Assembly (NCBI RefSeq): GCF_000226095.1
Contig: NC_016474.1
Coordinates: 124,001-188,000 of the forward strand
Origin: Thermothelomyces thermophilus ATCC 42464
Taxonomy: Eukaryota; Ascomycota; Sordariomycetes; Sordariales; Chaetomiaceae
Length of the DNA stretch: 64,000 nt
Direction of reading: 5' to 3'
Positions 12,901-24,121 of this stretch are shown piece after piece; the first letter of the stretch is position 1, and each line of letters starts with the position of its first letter. The notes under the pieces were generated by a model. That model did no database searches. It worked only from the letters and a program-made list of their open reading frames with translations, and was not told where the DNA came from. Made by a program: the position numbers and the translations under genes.

Positions 12901-13468
12901 CCTTAGGCAAGGACTAGAGGTTATAGTGCCAAGAGTAGTAGTCAAAGCAGAACAAATGTATATACTATATAAGAAGCTTAAAAAAGAACTCGAGTTTGTT
13001 AGAACTAGAATAAAGAACTATTACAATAAATATAAGCTCGAGGGACCTCGCCTAGAGAGGGGAGACAAAGTCTACCTAATCGTACGAAACCTACGAACCA
13101 AACGACTAAACACGAAGCTAGACTTTAAAAAGGTCGGACCCTTTGTTATCAAAGAACGAATCTCGACATCTAACTACTAACTATCGTTACTGTCATCTAT
13201 ACAACCATAGATAGATGTTTTTTATATTTCACTTCTCGAACTAGCACCGAAGAATGCTAAGGTTGCTATATATATCGAAGTAGAGGACAAAGAGGAAGAA
13301 TAGGATATTAAAGAAATCCTAGATTTACGTATTATTAATGGAGAACTATAGTACCTAGTTAAATGGCTTAATTTTAGACTAGAAGATAACTTATAGGAAC
13401 TAGTTAAGAACCTAAGTTGCCCTAAGAAACTAGAGTAGTTCTATTGGCAGAATCCTAACCGGCTATAA
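9941..13468 (+). pseudogene. E2 pol, RIP-inactivated
   Basis: A 3528-nt frame, -1 relative to gag, starting at ATA for ATG just before the protease active site (LVDSK for LVDSG). RT carries VDYRQLNE and the active site VYYLDDIL. RNase H reads VETDALDYTIGG, YDKELLTIV and ENVRADALS. Integrase has the MDFI, TKFVSKFW and TNRQTEQLN blocks of the DDE core. The chromodomain (LDLRIINGELQYLVKW with Q as TAG) ends before TAA 13466-13468. A clean local stretch at 12926-13180 covers the end of integrase. Stops are almost all RIP-type. Confidence 0.9.
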
Positions 13469-14081
13469 GAACCGGCTCTAAAGCCTATTCCTTAATAGAA
13501 AAAGAGGGGAACCTGCTAAAATTAGGATCGGGATCTAACCTAACCGACTCCTAATCGAGTATATTAAAAGTACCTAATGCCTAAGCCTAACCTGCAAAGG
13601 TCTATGTCTCTGACACTAGTAGAGGAGTATCTAATTCTTCCTCCTCCTCTAGATAAGCTATACCACGACGAAAAACCTCGGCATCACAATTGCGTAGGGA
13701 TTGCTACAAACGACGTAATCGACTTAAACGGCTTAGTGTCTAAGTAAGAAGTGCCTCGGTCTTAGCAATCTCTTTTGAAACCTTCTCCTACTTTAATAAA
13801 TTCGAAAGGACTAAGATAGTCAGTAACCTAGGACTACAAAGGGAAATAACAAGGAACCTATAGGCATCTATAACGTTCGGGCTACTATACTTCTTGCCTA
13901 TACGAACATAGTTCTAATACTTGTTCAAACCTTCTATCATTATATAATGCTTTTGTAGCTTCGTATTCTAATAACGCTTATAAGGTATAGCGACCTTGTA
14001 ACCCTCTTGCTTAATCTTGATTATAATAGTATGTCGTTCGCGCTTAAGATCGCGACGGTTCCTAGGAACACGATTAGCTAT
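13404..14081 (-). pseudogene. E2 antisense ORF (six-Cys protein)
   Basis: A 678-nt minus-strand frame, again with ATA for the start codon (ATAGCTAATCGTGTTCC) and TAA at the end. It overlaps the end of E2 pol by 65 nt. Most motif Cys codons read Tyr, consistent with G-to-A change of TGT. Preservation of length and frame in three copies argues that it was a real gene before RIP. Confidence 0.76.
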
Positions 14082-14198
14082 AGCAGAAGGAAGCTAGCAA
14101 AAGAAGGACGTTACCTATAGGAAAGAAAAGGGGGTATTAATAGTATTTAAAACAAGTTATAAAGCTTTTAGGTCGAAAGCCCTAAAGAGGGGGCATCG

Positions 14199-14658
14199 TA
14201 TTACAAGCCAACCATATACCGCGACCCGGTAGAGCACAGGAGGCTAAATAAGCCACCAATTAAGAAGGGCACGAAGCAAGGCTAACATAGGATCGCTAGG
14301 GAGCGCGGGCTACCATAGGCAAACGATTACCAAAAGGGAAAGATAGCGGAGGATAGCTAGCTACTAAAGGCGATCTAAGGACAGGATAGAAGGGGACCAT
14401 GAGCGATCGGCAGAAGTATATATATATATAAATAGCCACTCGTTATAGTAGACTCTGGGAGTTTACTAGTGATAGTAACTACAACCTACAATCACAAGTA
14501 CTTATACTAAGCATCATTGACCATTGTAGGAGACAACTCTAGTGTTGTTGTAAACCCTTTGGCTTTACCGAATCCCTTAGACGACTTATACGTTTGTCCC
14601 GCTTAAATTTACCTCCGTCTAAACCCTTTTAGAAGAAGTCTGAGTTAGGTTTGTTATA
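14199..14658 (+). repeat. 3' LTR of E2
   Basis: A 460-bp LTR preceded by the polypurine tract CCTAAAGAGGGGGCATCG. It ends TTTGTTATA, next to TSD copy ACTGT. Confidence 0.93.
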
Positions 14659-15805
14659 ACTGTAAATTTGTCGAGAAAGGGTTAGATTGCTTGATTAATT
14701 AAGGCTTAGAACATTGCTAGCGCGTTTATAAGTCTAAATGACATAATAAGGTACTTATAGTAGCTATAGGGTGTCCTAAAGGCCGTTTTCTACTTATTGT
14801 CTTCTTTAATCTATATATAGTTATAGGCTAATAGCAAGTTAAGATATGTAAAATATTAGGCTCCTACTAACTAATCTTAGAGCCATAAGATTAGTAGTAA
14901 TAGGTATTGGTTTTTTATAGTCTATTCGTTAAGTTGCTAATAGTCAATATATAACTATAGCTTTCTATCTTTCTTAGGCACAAACAGGATTAGGTAGCCT
15001 ACTAGCGATATTAATAGGCAAATATATTCTCTTCGAAGGTTCTCCTCTAAATATCGCTTAAGTTCTTCATTTTAAGTCTAGCTTATATAATAGATCTTAA
15101 AGAACTTTAGTCATACTCCTTCCTTAAGCTTAATCTTATAATTCTATAGGCCGTGTTCTAATAGACCTTCTAGATACTTTGGTTCGAATGCTAGGTGTCC
15201 TTTATATTCTTTTAGTACTTCCCTAGTTTTATCTCGTCTCTTAGTTTTCTAATAGTATACAAACTTGGTTCTATCTATAGCAATACTAGTAATTTCTCCT
15301 ATCTTAATCTACTACTCCTATTATAATGCTCCGCATTCGTCAATAGAGAGAATAGCTATCGGCGGTTTAGCTCGTTCCTCCTATCGTGATATCGATGTCG
15401 TTATACCGCCTCTTCTAGAGTCCGTAGTGGTCTATCTGCCACTATCCGTCTCTTACAGTAGATCTATAAGATATACCTTCCCCTAAGCATCGTCTACTTA
15501 TAATCTTTATATACTTTCTATCTTACTAGTTAAATATAACTCTATTTAAGGTTATAGGTAGCTATTATTCTTCTAGCTAATATCTAGATTATAATCTTTA
15601 TACTATAGTAATCTTAATATTATATCTTTATCATTACCTATATCTATAATACTAAATATAACTACTATAGTCTTTCCTACTATAGTAATGTCAATTAGTT
15701 TAGTTTCCTTATATACCTATTATATTAGAAATAGCCCTTTAACTATACTATACTTCTGCTTCATTCTCTAGGGTATCTATAGCTAATTTACAAGCGTCGG
15801 CGAAA

Positions 15806-18269
15806 TCAGGTTTATCCCTACTCTACTATCTACTAGTACAAACATTTCGTGCTGTTTCTATTGTGCTATTATCTATAGTCGCTTATCTTACTGCCGTTAT
15901 CCAAAGATTACGGCGATTTCCTATGTTTCTACCGGGAGGTCTCGATATAGTGGTCTCTTACACTAGTTCCTCCTATACTATGCTACCACTTACCGCTACG
16001 CGGGTGTTAATGGTTTCTAGGCCCCTCGAAGGGCCCTAACCCATTTCCTAGGTCAGTGCTAACCTCTTTAGTTATTCGGCTAATAGTAGCTTTGTCGATC
16101 GTGCTTATTTCTGTAAGCTATTAAGTGCTTGCGGCTTTCTACCATTAAGTTTATTCTGCTTTTCGTCGTATATGCTATAGCTTTATCTAAAGCTCCCGAA
16201 TTCGCGCGATTTTTTTTATCTATATAATAGAGGTAATTGTTACTCTAGTACGAGTCCTATATATCTTGTCTTATTCTATAGTGCCTAGGCTAGGCTCGTT
16301 TTAGAACTATTATAATACCTTCTAGATCGCGGGCTTCGATTCTCTAGAGCAATTTGGCTATTCTATTTTCTGTATTATAGACCCATTCTATAGGATATAA
16401 GCTTCCGTCCTTATTTCTTTGTCAGGTCGGCCAGTGATTGTTTTCGAATTTGTTATAGAAGTAGTATTGGCATCTATATACTATATATTAGAACTAGGGT
16501 ACTTATATATATGTCTTGTATTAAAGATATAGTTATATAGTATTGCCTAGGAGGTATTAGAATTCTTTCCCAAATCCTTTCTATTATATATAGACTATAG
16601 GTACTCTAATACTATAGTAAGAGTATTTCTTCTAGTAGCTCTCCTATATATACTTATCTTTTCTACGATTTACATATATAAATTAGTATTCTAAGTTCTA
16701 TATATCGTTACTAAGTTACTAGTTATCAAGGTACTTAGTATAGCTATTAGGCCTATTATATATTATAGGCTATCTTCCTTTAATAGTTTTTACGATATAT
16801 CGGAGTTCCCTCGTCTTATCCCTTATCTCGTCACTCTACTAGACAAGTCAAATCAAGCGTCTATCCCGTTTATATAGTTCTATATTAAGCTAGAAAACTT
16901 TATTACGATACTATTTAATTTGTTCCTAGAGGAATAGAACATTAGGTCTAGGTCTTTCGATTCCTTAGGTATCGGTTATCTACGATCTATCCTGCCTCTA
17001 TATAACTGTAAAACCCTACTACCTCAAGGCTAGGAGAATCGAAATTGGCAGTACGTATTCTCTTGCTATATCCCATTCGGCAAGACCTATCTCTAGGTCT
17101 ATAGTGACTAGTTTAGAGTACAGTGCTTATTTATCTTTACCGTTACCGTCGTGTCCGAAACTATCTATATTACTACCCCTGTCTTTGTAGCTCGTAGCCG
17201 CTACTTCGATAACGTCCTTAGTAGTTTCGTTAATAGCCGTAATTTCCTTTCTAAGGACTATCTTCTACTCTTTCTTCGGGCTTCGATATTCTTGCTTATA
17301 GTGCCCTTTCTTTCTATAGTTATAGTAGGTAATATTAGACTTGTCTTTAGTCATCTTTTTCTAGTCTTGCTTCCATGCTATATCTATATCTATAGCTCCG
17401 GGGTACGTCCTATACAAGGTACTAACATACGTTCGCTTTTTCTTGTCATTAGCCTTAACTATAGTTCTATTTATTTGACCTCGTTTTTACTACTCTTATA
17501 TATAAAGTCGATTATTAATTCTAATAGCCTATATAATATATTTATTTAGAGTCTTAGGCCGATTATACTTATATAGTTTATCTTTAACCTTTTCCTTTAA
17601 ACTATTATAAAATAGTTATATTAATACTTTATTATTAAGCTAAGACTTAAGTATATCCTATCTAAACTATATAGTATAAGAGGCTACTAACTTAGTCTAT
17701 TAGAGATTAGCAAGTCTTTTTTATATATAAATCTTCTTATTTTTATTATTAAAAACCTTCTAAAGCTCTTCTTCAAAACGGTTATAAGATCGAAAGACTA
17801 CTTATATAAACGTATCTTAGTCGTCTTCGTCTTCCTTAGTAAGATAGTCGTTCTATATAGGCTCGAACTATCTAAATACCTTACCCTCTAGTCTTATAGC
17901 TATATAGAAGACTTTAGCTTTATTATCTAGAAACTTGTTATCATTAAGCCAGAAGTAAGATTAGAGGTTTATTAGGAATCCTATAAGATCCTCCTTAGTT
18001 CCTCCGTATTTACTAGGTAGTTCAATCTTAATATAGCTCGCTTTGGCGCTCTCGAGTGCCTTGATTTTGGTATAGGCCTTATTAACTAATTTCTACAAGT
18101 ACTTTTCGCCGTTCTCGAGTTCCTTGATTCGAGCTTAAGCAGCCTTATCTCTCTAGTCTAACTCCTAGATTTGCTAATAGAGTTAACCAAGCTAGGTAAG
18201 CAGCTATTTAGCTATAACGTTAGTAGCTATATTGATATCGAGGTCAAAGTCACCTCTGTTCTAAACTAT
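15806..18269 (-). pseudogene. E1 gag, RIP-inactivated
   Basis: Minus-strand gag, starting at ATA (18269) and ending at TGA (15806-15808). It is 2464 nt, one base longer than in E2, X and Z, so this copy carries a single-base indel as well as RIP stops. It contains the same capsid-like blocks, the mutated CCHC knuckle and the second Cys/His cluster. Plus-strand open frames here are shadows. Confidence 0.8.
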
Positions 18270-18296
18270 AATAGAATAAAGGGAGTAATAGTAACG

Positions 18297-18754
18297 TGTA
18301 ACGAACCTAACTTAGACTTCTTCTAAAAGGGTTTAGACAAAGGTAGATTGAGTAGGACAAGTAGGCAAGTCGTCTAAGGGATTTGGTAAAGCTAAAGAGT
18401 TTATAATAACACTAGAGTTATCTCTTATAGTAGTTAATAACGATGCTTGGTATAAGTACTGTAATTGTAAGGGTTGCTATCACTAGTAAACTCTTAGAGT
18501 CTATTATAACAAATGACTATTTATATATATATATACTTCTATCGGTCGCTTATAGTCCCCTTCTATCCTATCCTTAGATTGCCTTCGGTAGCTAGCTATC
18601 CTCTGCTATCTTTCCCTTTTTAGCAATTGTTCGCCTGTGGTAGCCCGCGCTCCCTAGCGATCCTGTGTCAGCCTCGCTTTGTGTCCTTCTTAATTAGTGG
18701 CTCATTTAGCCTGCTACACCCTACCGGGTCGCGGTATATGGTTGGCTTGTGATA
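18297..18754 (-). repeat. 5' LTR of E1
   Basis: A 458-bp LTR (TGTAACGAACC to GTGATA), less mutated than its partner at 3498-3955 and adjacent to TSD copy AGACG (18755-18759). Confidence 0.93.
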
Positions 18755-18759
18755 AGACG

Positions 18760-21700
18760 TTTGTTAAGGTAGAAGATCCTAAGTTTATCGAAGCAGGTAT
18801 AATGACCTTTCCTATTAGTAAGAGGGGTATTTAGGTAATTGAGAACGTTCTAGATAGACTATATAGACTATATACTAAGAGCTTAACACTTAAGGATATC
18901 GCTATTATCAAAGGATTCTATATTAACATTGTCTTAGAAGCTTTATTACTTAAGGTAGGCGCTTAATACTATAGCTTAGATTGCTTACTATATTTTAGAA
19001 TACTAGAAAATAATGTTATCCTTTGTAAGTTAGAACGTAAGTATAATCTTACCTTCCTCGAATATAAGCCACTTTCTTACTATTCGAGCTTCCTAGACTA
19101 TATCTTAATTAGTAAAGCAGATATTATAAATGTTCGTATATTCTCATAGAATATGTTCGCTATATATGATAGAAGGTCCTAGATATAAGCATTACCTATT
19201 ATAGGAGAAGATACTAAGGATCTTTAGTACTTAAGAGCTAGCTACCTTAGACTAGAAGTATTAAAAGCGCTTATTAATAATACCAGAAATATCTATATTA
19301 AAGGGATAGCATATATTAAGTATAAGAGCTATACTTATACTTATATAAGCAAGGTTATCTCTAGGAAAACACTACCTAAGTAGAAGTCTATACGCCTGTT
19401 TTAGCGAGTAGCCTAGGATCTATTCGACTATCCTAAAGTAATTAATAGATTGCGATAGCTACTTATAATTATTAATAAGTATAGTAGGAAGCTCTTCCCT
19501 TTCCTTTTAACGATAAAGTCGCTAGACTAGATTATAGGAGTCATCTAGAACTTCGAGAGCTAGGTAAGACGCTAATATAGGCTTGCTATCTATAAGATTA
19601 AGCAAGATAATAATATTATAACGATTAGTTTAGCAAGGTATATACTAATACGCTACTAGACTTAGGCTATAGAAAGCGGTATTAATCTTAAACTCTTACC
19701 TTCATATACCTATAAGCCTAACGGACTAGTAGAGCAAGTAGGGCAAGAGCTAATCTTATGCTTAATTAAGATGCTTGATGGCGCGAATCTGCCTATAAAG
19801 CTCTAATAAGAAAGCGTATAAGCGGCGGTATACTTATATACGATAAGCCTAAGCTATACTTACTCGTTTAGAACTCCTAACGAAGTACTCTATAGCTAGT
19901 TTAAATAGTATTTTCGCTAGTACGAACCTAGCTTAATAATTATATTAACCAGTAACTTATACCTAGACTAGAGTAGCATCTTTATATATAGATACTAGGT
20001 ATATATTTTCTATAAAGATAGGGAAGCTAAGTAGCGTATAAAGAACTTTAAAGTACTACTATATAGGCTAATAGGGTATCTTATAGGATATCGTATATTT
20101 AATATCTATCGTATTTAGATACCTAAGCTTGATAGGGTCATTATAACTTATAACGTTCGCTTTGATAAAAAGACTTTCTACTATCTAGGCAAAGAGTAAC
20201 TAATAGAGTTATTACTAGCGGTAGCAAGCTAGGAAGTCAATTAATTCGATCTTAGCAAAGATTCCTAGGATACCAATTTCCTCTAGGAAGCGTTATAATA
20301 GACCTAATAACCAGTAAAAGACTCTATTATAGTGGCTTAGCCGCCCTTATTATAAGAGAGTCTGGTAGTAGATTAACCTCTCTAATAAGGTTAAGACTCG
20401 GGGGTAAGGGAGCTCTCTAATATATAGCCTATAAGCGAGTAATTAGTTCTAGAGACTCTTATAGTAGAGACGTAAGCAATAGATAAACTTACTAAATGGA
20501 TAGAGAGCTTTAGAGGACTTTTGACCCCTAAATATATACCTAAGCCCTTGGTAACTTGCCTTATACTAGCTAGAAAAGGGGATATCTACTAGGAAGTAGG
20601 AAGGTTTAAATTAGGGCCTTCCTAGTCACTAGCTAGCTGACTAGACGCTAGGGAGAGCAAGGGAGCCGTCGGATCTAATAGAGAAATACCTTCTATAGAA
20701 GAGTCGAGCGTACGTAGTATACTAATAGAAGAGCTCGAAGCTAGGGATAGTATTACCAATATATCGTACCTGGCTAGGCTAGAGGAGCAGAGCGTTAAGC
20801 AAAGTCCGGATTAGCTAACGTATCCTTTAGAAGGTAGAAGCAAAGGAGAAGCTATTTAGTAACCTCTTATAAGAAAAGGCAGAGGTAGGAGGAGGGTTTA
20901 TAAACCTAAGGACTCTATCTAATCAAGTAAAAGGCTATAAAATAAAGGGAAGGTTAATTACTATTACTCTTTTATCTATATAACTAAGGAACTCTAGTAA
21001 TAGTTCTATAAGACTTACCTACCTAATTAATAGAAAGCTTACCTAGAGGACTAGAGTATAAGAACAATATATATAGTATTTACTACTACTATACGATGGA
21101 AGGATACTATACACCTTAGAGCAGCCCTAAATAAGCTACGTTAGTATATCGACGATCTTACTCGCGTTCCTACTAACTAGTAAGACCTATATAATCACCC
21201 GTTAGGATAATAATTCAAAGACACGGCTCGTAAGGAGATACGTAACTTAGAGAGCAGGGGAACGTAGAAGATTATACCGCGTAAGTAGGCGAAAGCACGA
21301 CCTATCTTATTAAAATAGGTCTTTATGTATAAGTTTAATAAGGACGGTTTCTTAGAGAAATACAAGGCAAGAATCTATATACAAGGAGATCTATAAGATA
21401 TTAGCTTAGTGGAAAGTACGTATATAGTTACTCTAGTAGCGTAGTCATTCTATATAATAATAGCGATCGCTATATACTTTAACTTAGAGGTCAAGCAGTT
21501 TAATATAGTATAAGCGTTCCTTAACGCTAAACAACCCGAAGACGATCCTATTGTCTACGAATTACTAGAAGAATTTAAGTAGCTAGGGAAATACGTAGAG
21601 TTACAAAGAGCTCTATATAGCTTAAGAGACTTACTACTCTAATAATATAAGGAGTTCTATAAAACGCTATTAGATCTAGGTATAGAACTACTAGGTAAAG

Positions 21701-22740
21701 AGAAGTGTCTCTTCTTAAGCTACGATAAACGAGTTATCCTAATCTTCTATATTAATGACTTCTTAGTCTTCTTCTATAAAAGTAATGCTATAGCGGCCGA
21801 GCGTATAATAAAAGGAATTAAAGCTTGATATAATATCTATAAGCAAGGTAATATCGGTTAGTTCCTTAGTATTAGGGTGATTCGAGACCGACCTATATAT
21901 AAGATATAGTTAATCTACGACTAATATATTAGAAAGGTAGTAAGAAGATATAGGCTAGATGTGCCTAGTATGTACGAGCTAACTCCCTTAAGCTATAAGG
22001 AACTTAAGAAGTTCAAAGGGAGCGCTACTAGTATATAGATCAAATAATATTAGGAGCTCGTTAGATTAATCCTATACTATATAGTTATACTATGTCTAGA
22101 TATTATATACGCCTATTTAGTACTCTCTTAATATCTGACTAACCTAGGACTAGACTACTTATTAGAAGTATAGTAAGTAGTAAGATATCTATTTAGGAGC
22201 TCTTGCCTATTAATCTAATATGGAGGTAAGCGAGCGCTAGAAAGTCTAACGCTTATAATCGCTAGGGACGCTTCGTACGTAGATAATCTAGATATATAAT
22301 ATTTATTATAGGGATATATCTTCTTTCTATTCGGAGGTCCTATTATATAGAAGGCATTATACTAGGATACTATTATAACGTTAAGCACTAAGGTAGAACT
22401 TCTAACGCTCTCCTTTATAGTAAGAGAGGCTATAGCACTTAAAAGGCTATTTACAGATATCGATCTTAAGCTTAAGGAACTTTAGAATATCTATTACAAT
22501 AATTAACAAATGATAAGACTAGTAATAGCTAAGAATAAACATATTAATACTTACCTATAATATATAGATATCTATAATATATAGTTATACTAGGAAGTAA
22601 TAAAAGGAACGTTTAAAGCTATATATCCACTAACTAGTTAAATACTAGTAGATAGGCTTACTAAACGACTTAACTAATAAGCCTTTAAGCATTAGAAGGC
22701 TCTCCTTAATTTTTAAGATATTAGTTATAGGCTTATATAA
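18760..22740 (+). pseudogene. C1 copia pol: protease end, integrase, RT, RNase H (RIP-inactivated)
   Basis: Continues the copia frame after E1. In order: the protease tail (IEAGIMTFPISKRG, IKGFYINIV); the integrase zinc-binding region near 19250-19360 with Cys read as Tyr; the integrase core ending YKPNGLVEQ near 19720; a linker; then RT near 21300-22000 with KARIYIQGD, FNIVQAFLNA and the active site FYINDFLVF (copia YVDD) near 21750. RNase H follows, with LSTKVELLTLSFIVREAIALK and VDRLTKRLN near the end at about 22690. In-frame stops are nearly all TAG or TAA in place of Gln. Ty1/copia assignment rests on integrase preceding RT. Confidence 0.88.
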
Positions 22741-22750
22741 CTAGGGGGTA
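22739..22750 (+). other. Inner copy of the C1 polypurine-tract sequence
   Basis: AACTAGGGGGTA directly after the RNase H end, where a copia PPT is expected, but followed by GAGG rather than an LTR. The same 12 bases recur at 23891-23902 immediately before the 3' LTR. Confidence 0.6.
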
Positions 22751-22829
22751 GAGGATAAGTTAAATTTATTAAATAAAATACCGCCTAAATATTCCTTATC
22801 TACTACTATTAGCCGTTACTAGGATTAAT

Positions 22830-23664
22830 AGCCTTGTCCTTACCTTTATCCTAGCTAGGTAACGACGTAGCGCCTAACGTGTCATCGGACGCGCTAATAT
22901 AAGCATTATAAGCCTCCTTAATCTTACCTAACTAATAGAAGATATTATATACCGAGTAGGCGATCTTTATAAAACGCGCGAGTTTAGCCTTATTAAGCTT
23001 ATACTCCTTTATATTGTCTATACTAGCACATTTTAAGTCACTTTAAAGAACTATATATAACTTCTTAAAATCCTATACATAATTGTTAGCAATTTGCCTA
23101 TATATTAGGGGTAGAGGTTTAGGATCTAGGGACTTATAGAAGCCTTAGCTCTATCTAGTAGAGCCTTTGTCAAATCCTTTACCGACCTAATATAAAAGGT
23201 AGGACTATCGTTACAATTAGTATAAGCATTACAAGAGCTATTAGACGTATAGGCGATTAGCGTACATCTCTTTACACTTATAGGAACCATAGGTATAATG
23301 GTAGTAGCAGGAGCTAGCGCCGGAATGATCGTAACATTCGCCAAAAGAACGTCCTACTAGAGCCGACTATATACATATTCTATAGGGCACCTTATAAAGC
23401 TCGCTAGTAATAATATCGCTATATTTAGTTAGCTCGAACGATCTTAATGTAACTAGTAAAGCACTAGAAAACTATAAAACCGGTATAAAATCAATTAAAT
23501 GGAGATAATAGGAACATTTATAATTTAGAAGCTAGTTTAGAAGCTTTAGCATACTTACGCTTTCAAGGGGTTATAGGAGTAGGAGTCGACCTACTAGTAG
23601 TAGTAGTATTCACGGTAGGCATACCTAACGAATCATCTGTTAATTCGAGCATAAGAGGCATCAT
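22830..23664 (-). pseudogene. Antisense coding block in the 3' region of C1
   Basis: Minus-strand sequence between copia pol and the 3' LTR reads as protein in three pieces. The first, 23664 to 23518, begins MMPLMLELTDDSLG and is Ser/Thr-rich then Lys-rich. The second, 23344 to 23126, reads SVKDLTKALLDRAKAS after a Cys-containing stretch. The third, about 23135 to 22830, contains SLDPKPLPLIYRQIANNYV and LNKAKLARFIKIAYSVYN, with TAG/TAA only at likely Gln positions. The frame changes between pieces suggest an intron and one indel or a second intron. No family was recognised. It could be a captured host gene or an element-specific accessory gene. Read-through of the joints is inference. Confidence 0.45.
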
Positions 23665-23890
23665 TCTATTATTATTATTACAATTAAAACTAGTAATACT
23701 ATCACTACTATAATTATAATAGCTATATTTAATCTATAGCTTCAAAGGAATCGCTCTACTATACTCAACTCTTTTAGACTTCCAAATACAGAAGGCAAGC
23801 CCCTAAAAGAGCTATCAAGGTAAGAGTAACAAAGGATATAATACCAAGAACAGTATCACCACAAAGTATAGTTAAATGACTATCGCCTTT

Positions 23891-23902
23891 AACTAGGGGG
23901 TA
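23891..23902 (+). other. C1 polypurine tract next to the 3' LTR
   Basis: AACTAGGGGGTA abuts the TGTCAGAAGC start of the 3' LTR, the expected plus-strand priming site. Its duplicate lies 1152 bp upstream. Confidence 0.7.
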
Positions 23903-24116
23903 TGTCAGAAGCTATAGAGCTTCTAAAAGTATTAGCTATATACGTGCTATAGCGTATAAGGCGTCGTTGCTAACGCTTTGGCTAGTTCCTTTGTCTATAA
24001 ATATTAGTCGTTTTATCTCCTTTATAGATAGTTTTAACAAGGCACTCTGTCTCCTTCGTACAGCCACCTACTGCAGACTGCTTTTAACGCTCCCGGAGCT
24101 CCCACTGCGTTCGGCA
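23903..24116 (+). repeat. 3' LTR of copia element C1
   Basis: A 214-bp LTR, less RIP-mutated than its 5' partner; it keeps the TG start and CA end. It is followed by TSD copy CTTGC (24117-24121). Confidence 0.94.
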
Positions 24117-24121
24117 CTTGC

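Larger units (their letters stand above)
7031..14658 (+). mobile_element. Ty3/gypsy element E2 (family 1), nested in E1
   Basis: A complete 7628-bp element with two 460-bp LTRs, in opposite orientation to E1. Target duplication is ACCGT (7026-7030) and ACTGT (14659-14663), differing by one RIP-type C/T. The uninterrupted sequence in X (ATACCGTAAATTTGTC near 59709) confirms the junction. Order: LTR, gag, pol, antisense ORF, polypurine tract, LTR. It is RIP-mutated throughout but keeps the reading lengths of X. Confidence 0.95.
4685..15845 (-). pseudogene. E1 pol (protease-RT-RNase H-integrase-chromodomain), interrupted by E2
   Basis: Runs on the minus strand from a preserved ATG at 15845 to 14664, then from 7030 to the stop at 4685. 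The two pieces sum to 3528 nt, or 1176 codons. E2 interrupts it at the RT active-site region: the right piece holds the fingers and palm, and the left piece starts with the YYLDN (YxDD) block, followed by RNase H, integrase and chromodomain. Numerous TAG codons sit where CAG is expected. A minus-strand fragment at 6854-7069 covering the YxDD block is a clean local stretch of this pol, not a separate gene. Confidence 0.85.
3498..18754 (-). mobile_element. Ty3/gypsy chromovirus-type element E1 (family 1), nested in C1 and itself split by E2
   Basis: Two 458-bp LTRs in the same orientation bound the element, flanked by AGACG at 3493-3497 and 18755-18759. Gag and pol lie on the minus strand. Excluding E2 and one ACCGT copy, the interior is 6708 bp, matching E2 and X within a base. 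Pol adds up to exactly 3528 nt, as in the other two family-1 copies. The left half, including the 3' LTR, is much more strongly RIP-mutated than the right end. Confidence 0.93.
1858..24116 (+). mobile_element. Ty1/copia LTR retrotransposon C1, RIP-mutated, split by nested gypsy elements
   Basis: Both LTRs are 214 bp and begin TG(TA)TCAGAAGC and end TTCGGCA(TA). The flanks carry the same 5 bp, CTTGC, at 1853-1857 and 24117-24121. The interior reads gag with a zinc knuckle, protease, integrase, RT and RNase H on the plus strand, the copia order. Gypsy element E1 sits in the protease-coding part and adds about 15.3 kb; without it the element would be about 7.0 kb. Almost every in-frame stop is TAG or TAA where CAG or CAA is expected, with few indels, so the copy was probably intact when RIP struck. 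It cannot be active now. About 1.1 kb of antisense-coding sequence follows pol, which is unusual. Confidence 0.93.

Noticed and set aside
17151-17549. 132-residue open frame with hydrophobic segments
   Set aside because: It lies antisense to E1 gag, which reads clearly on the other strand; equivalent shadows appear at 62351-62599 and 8211-8504.
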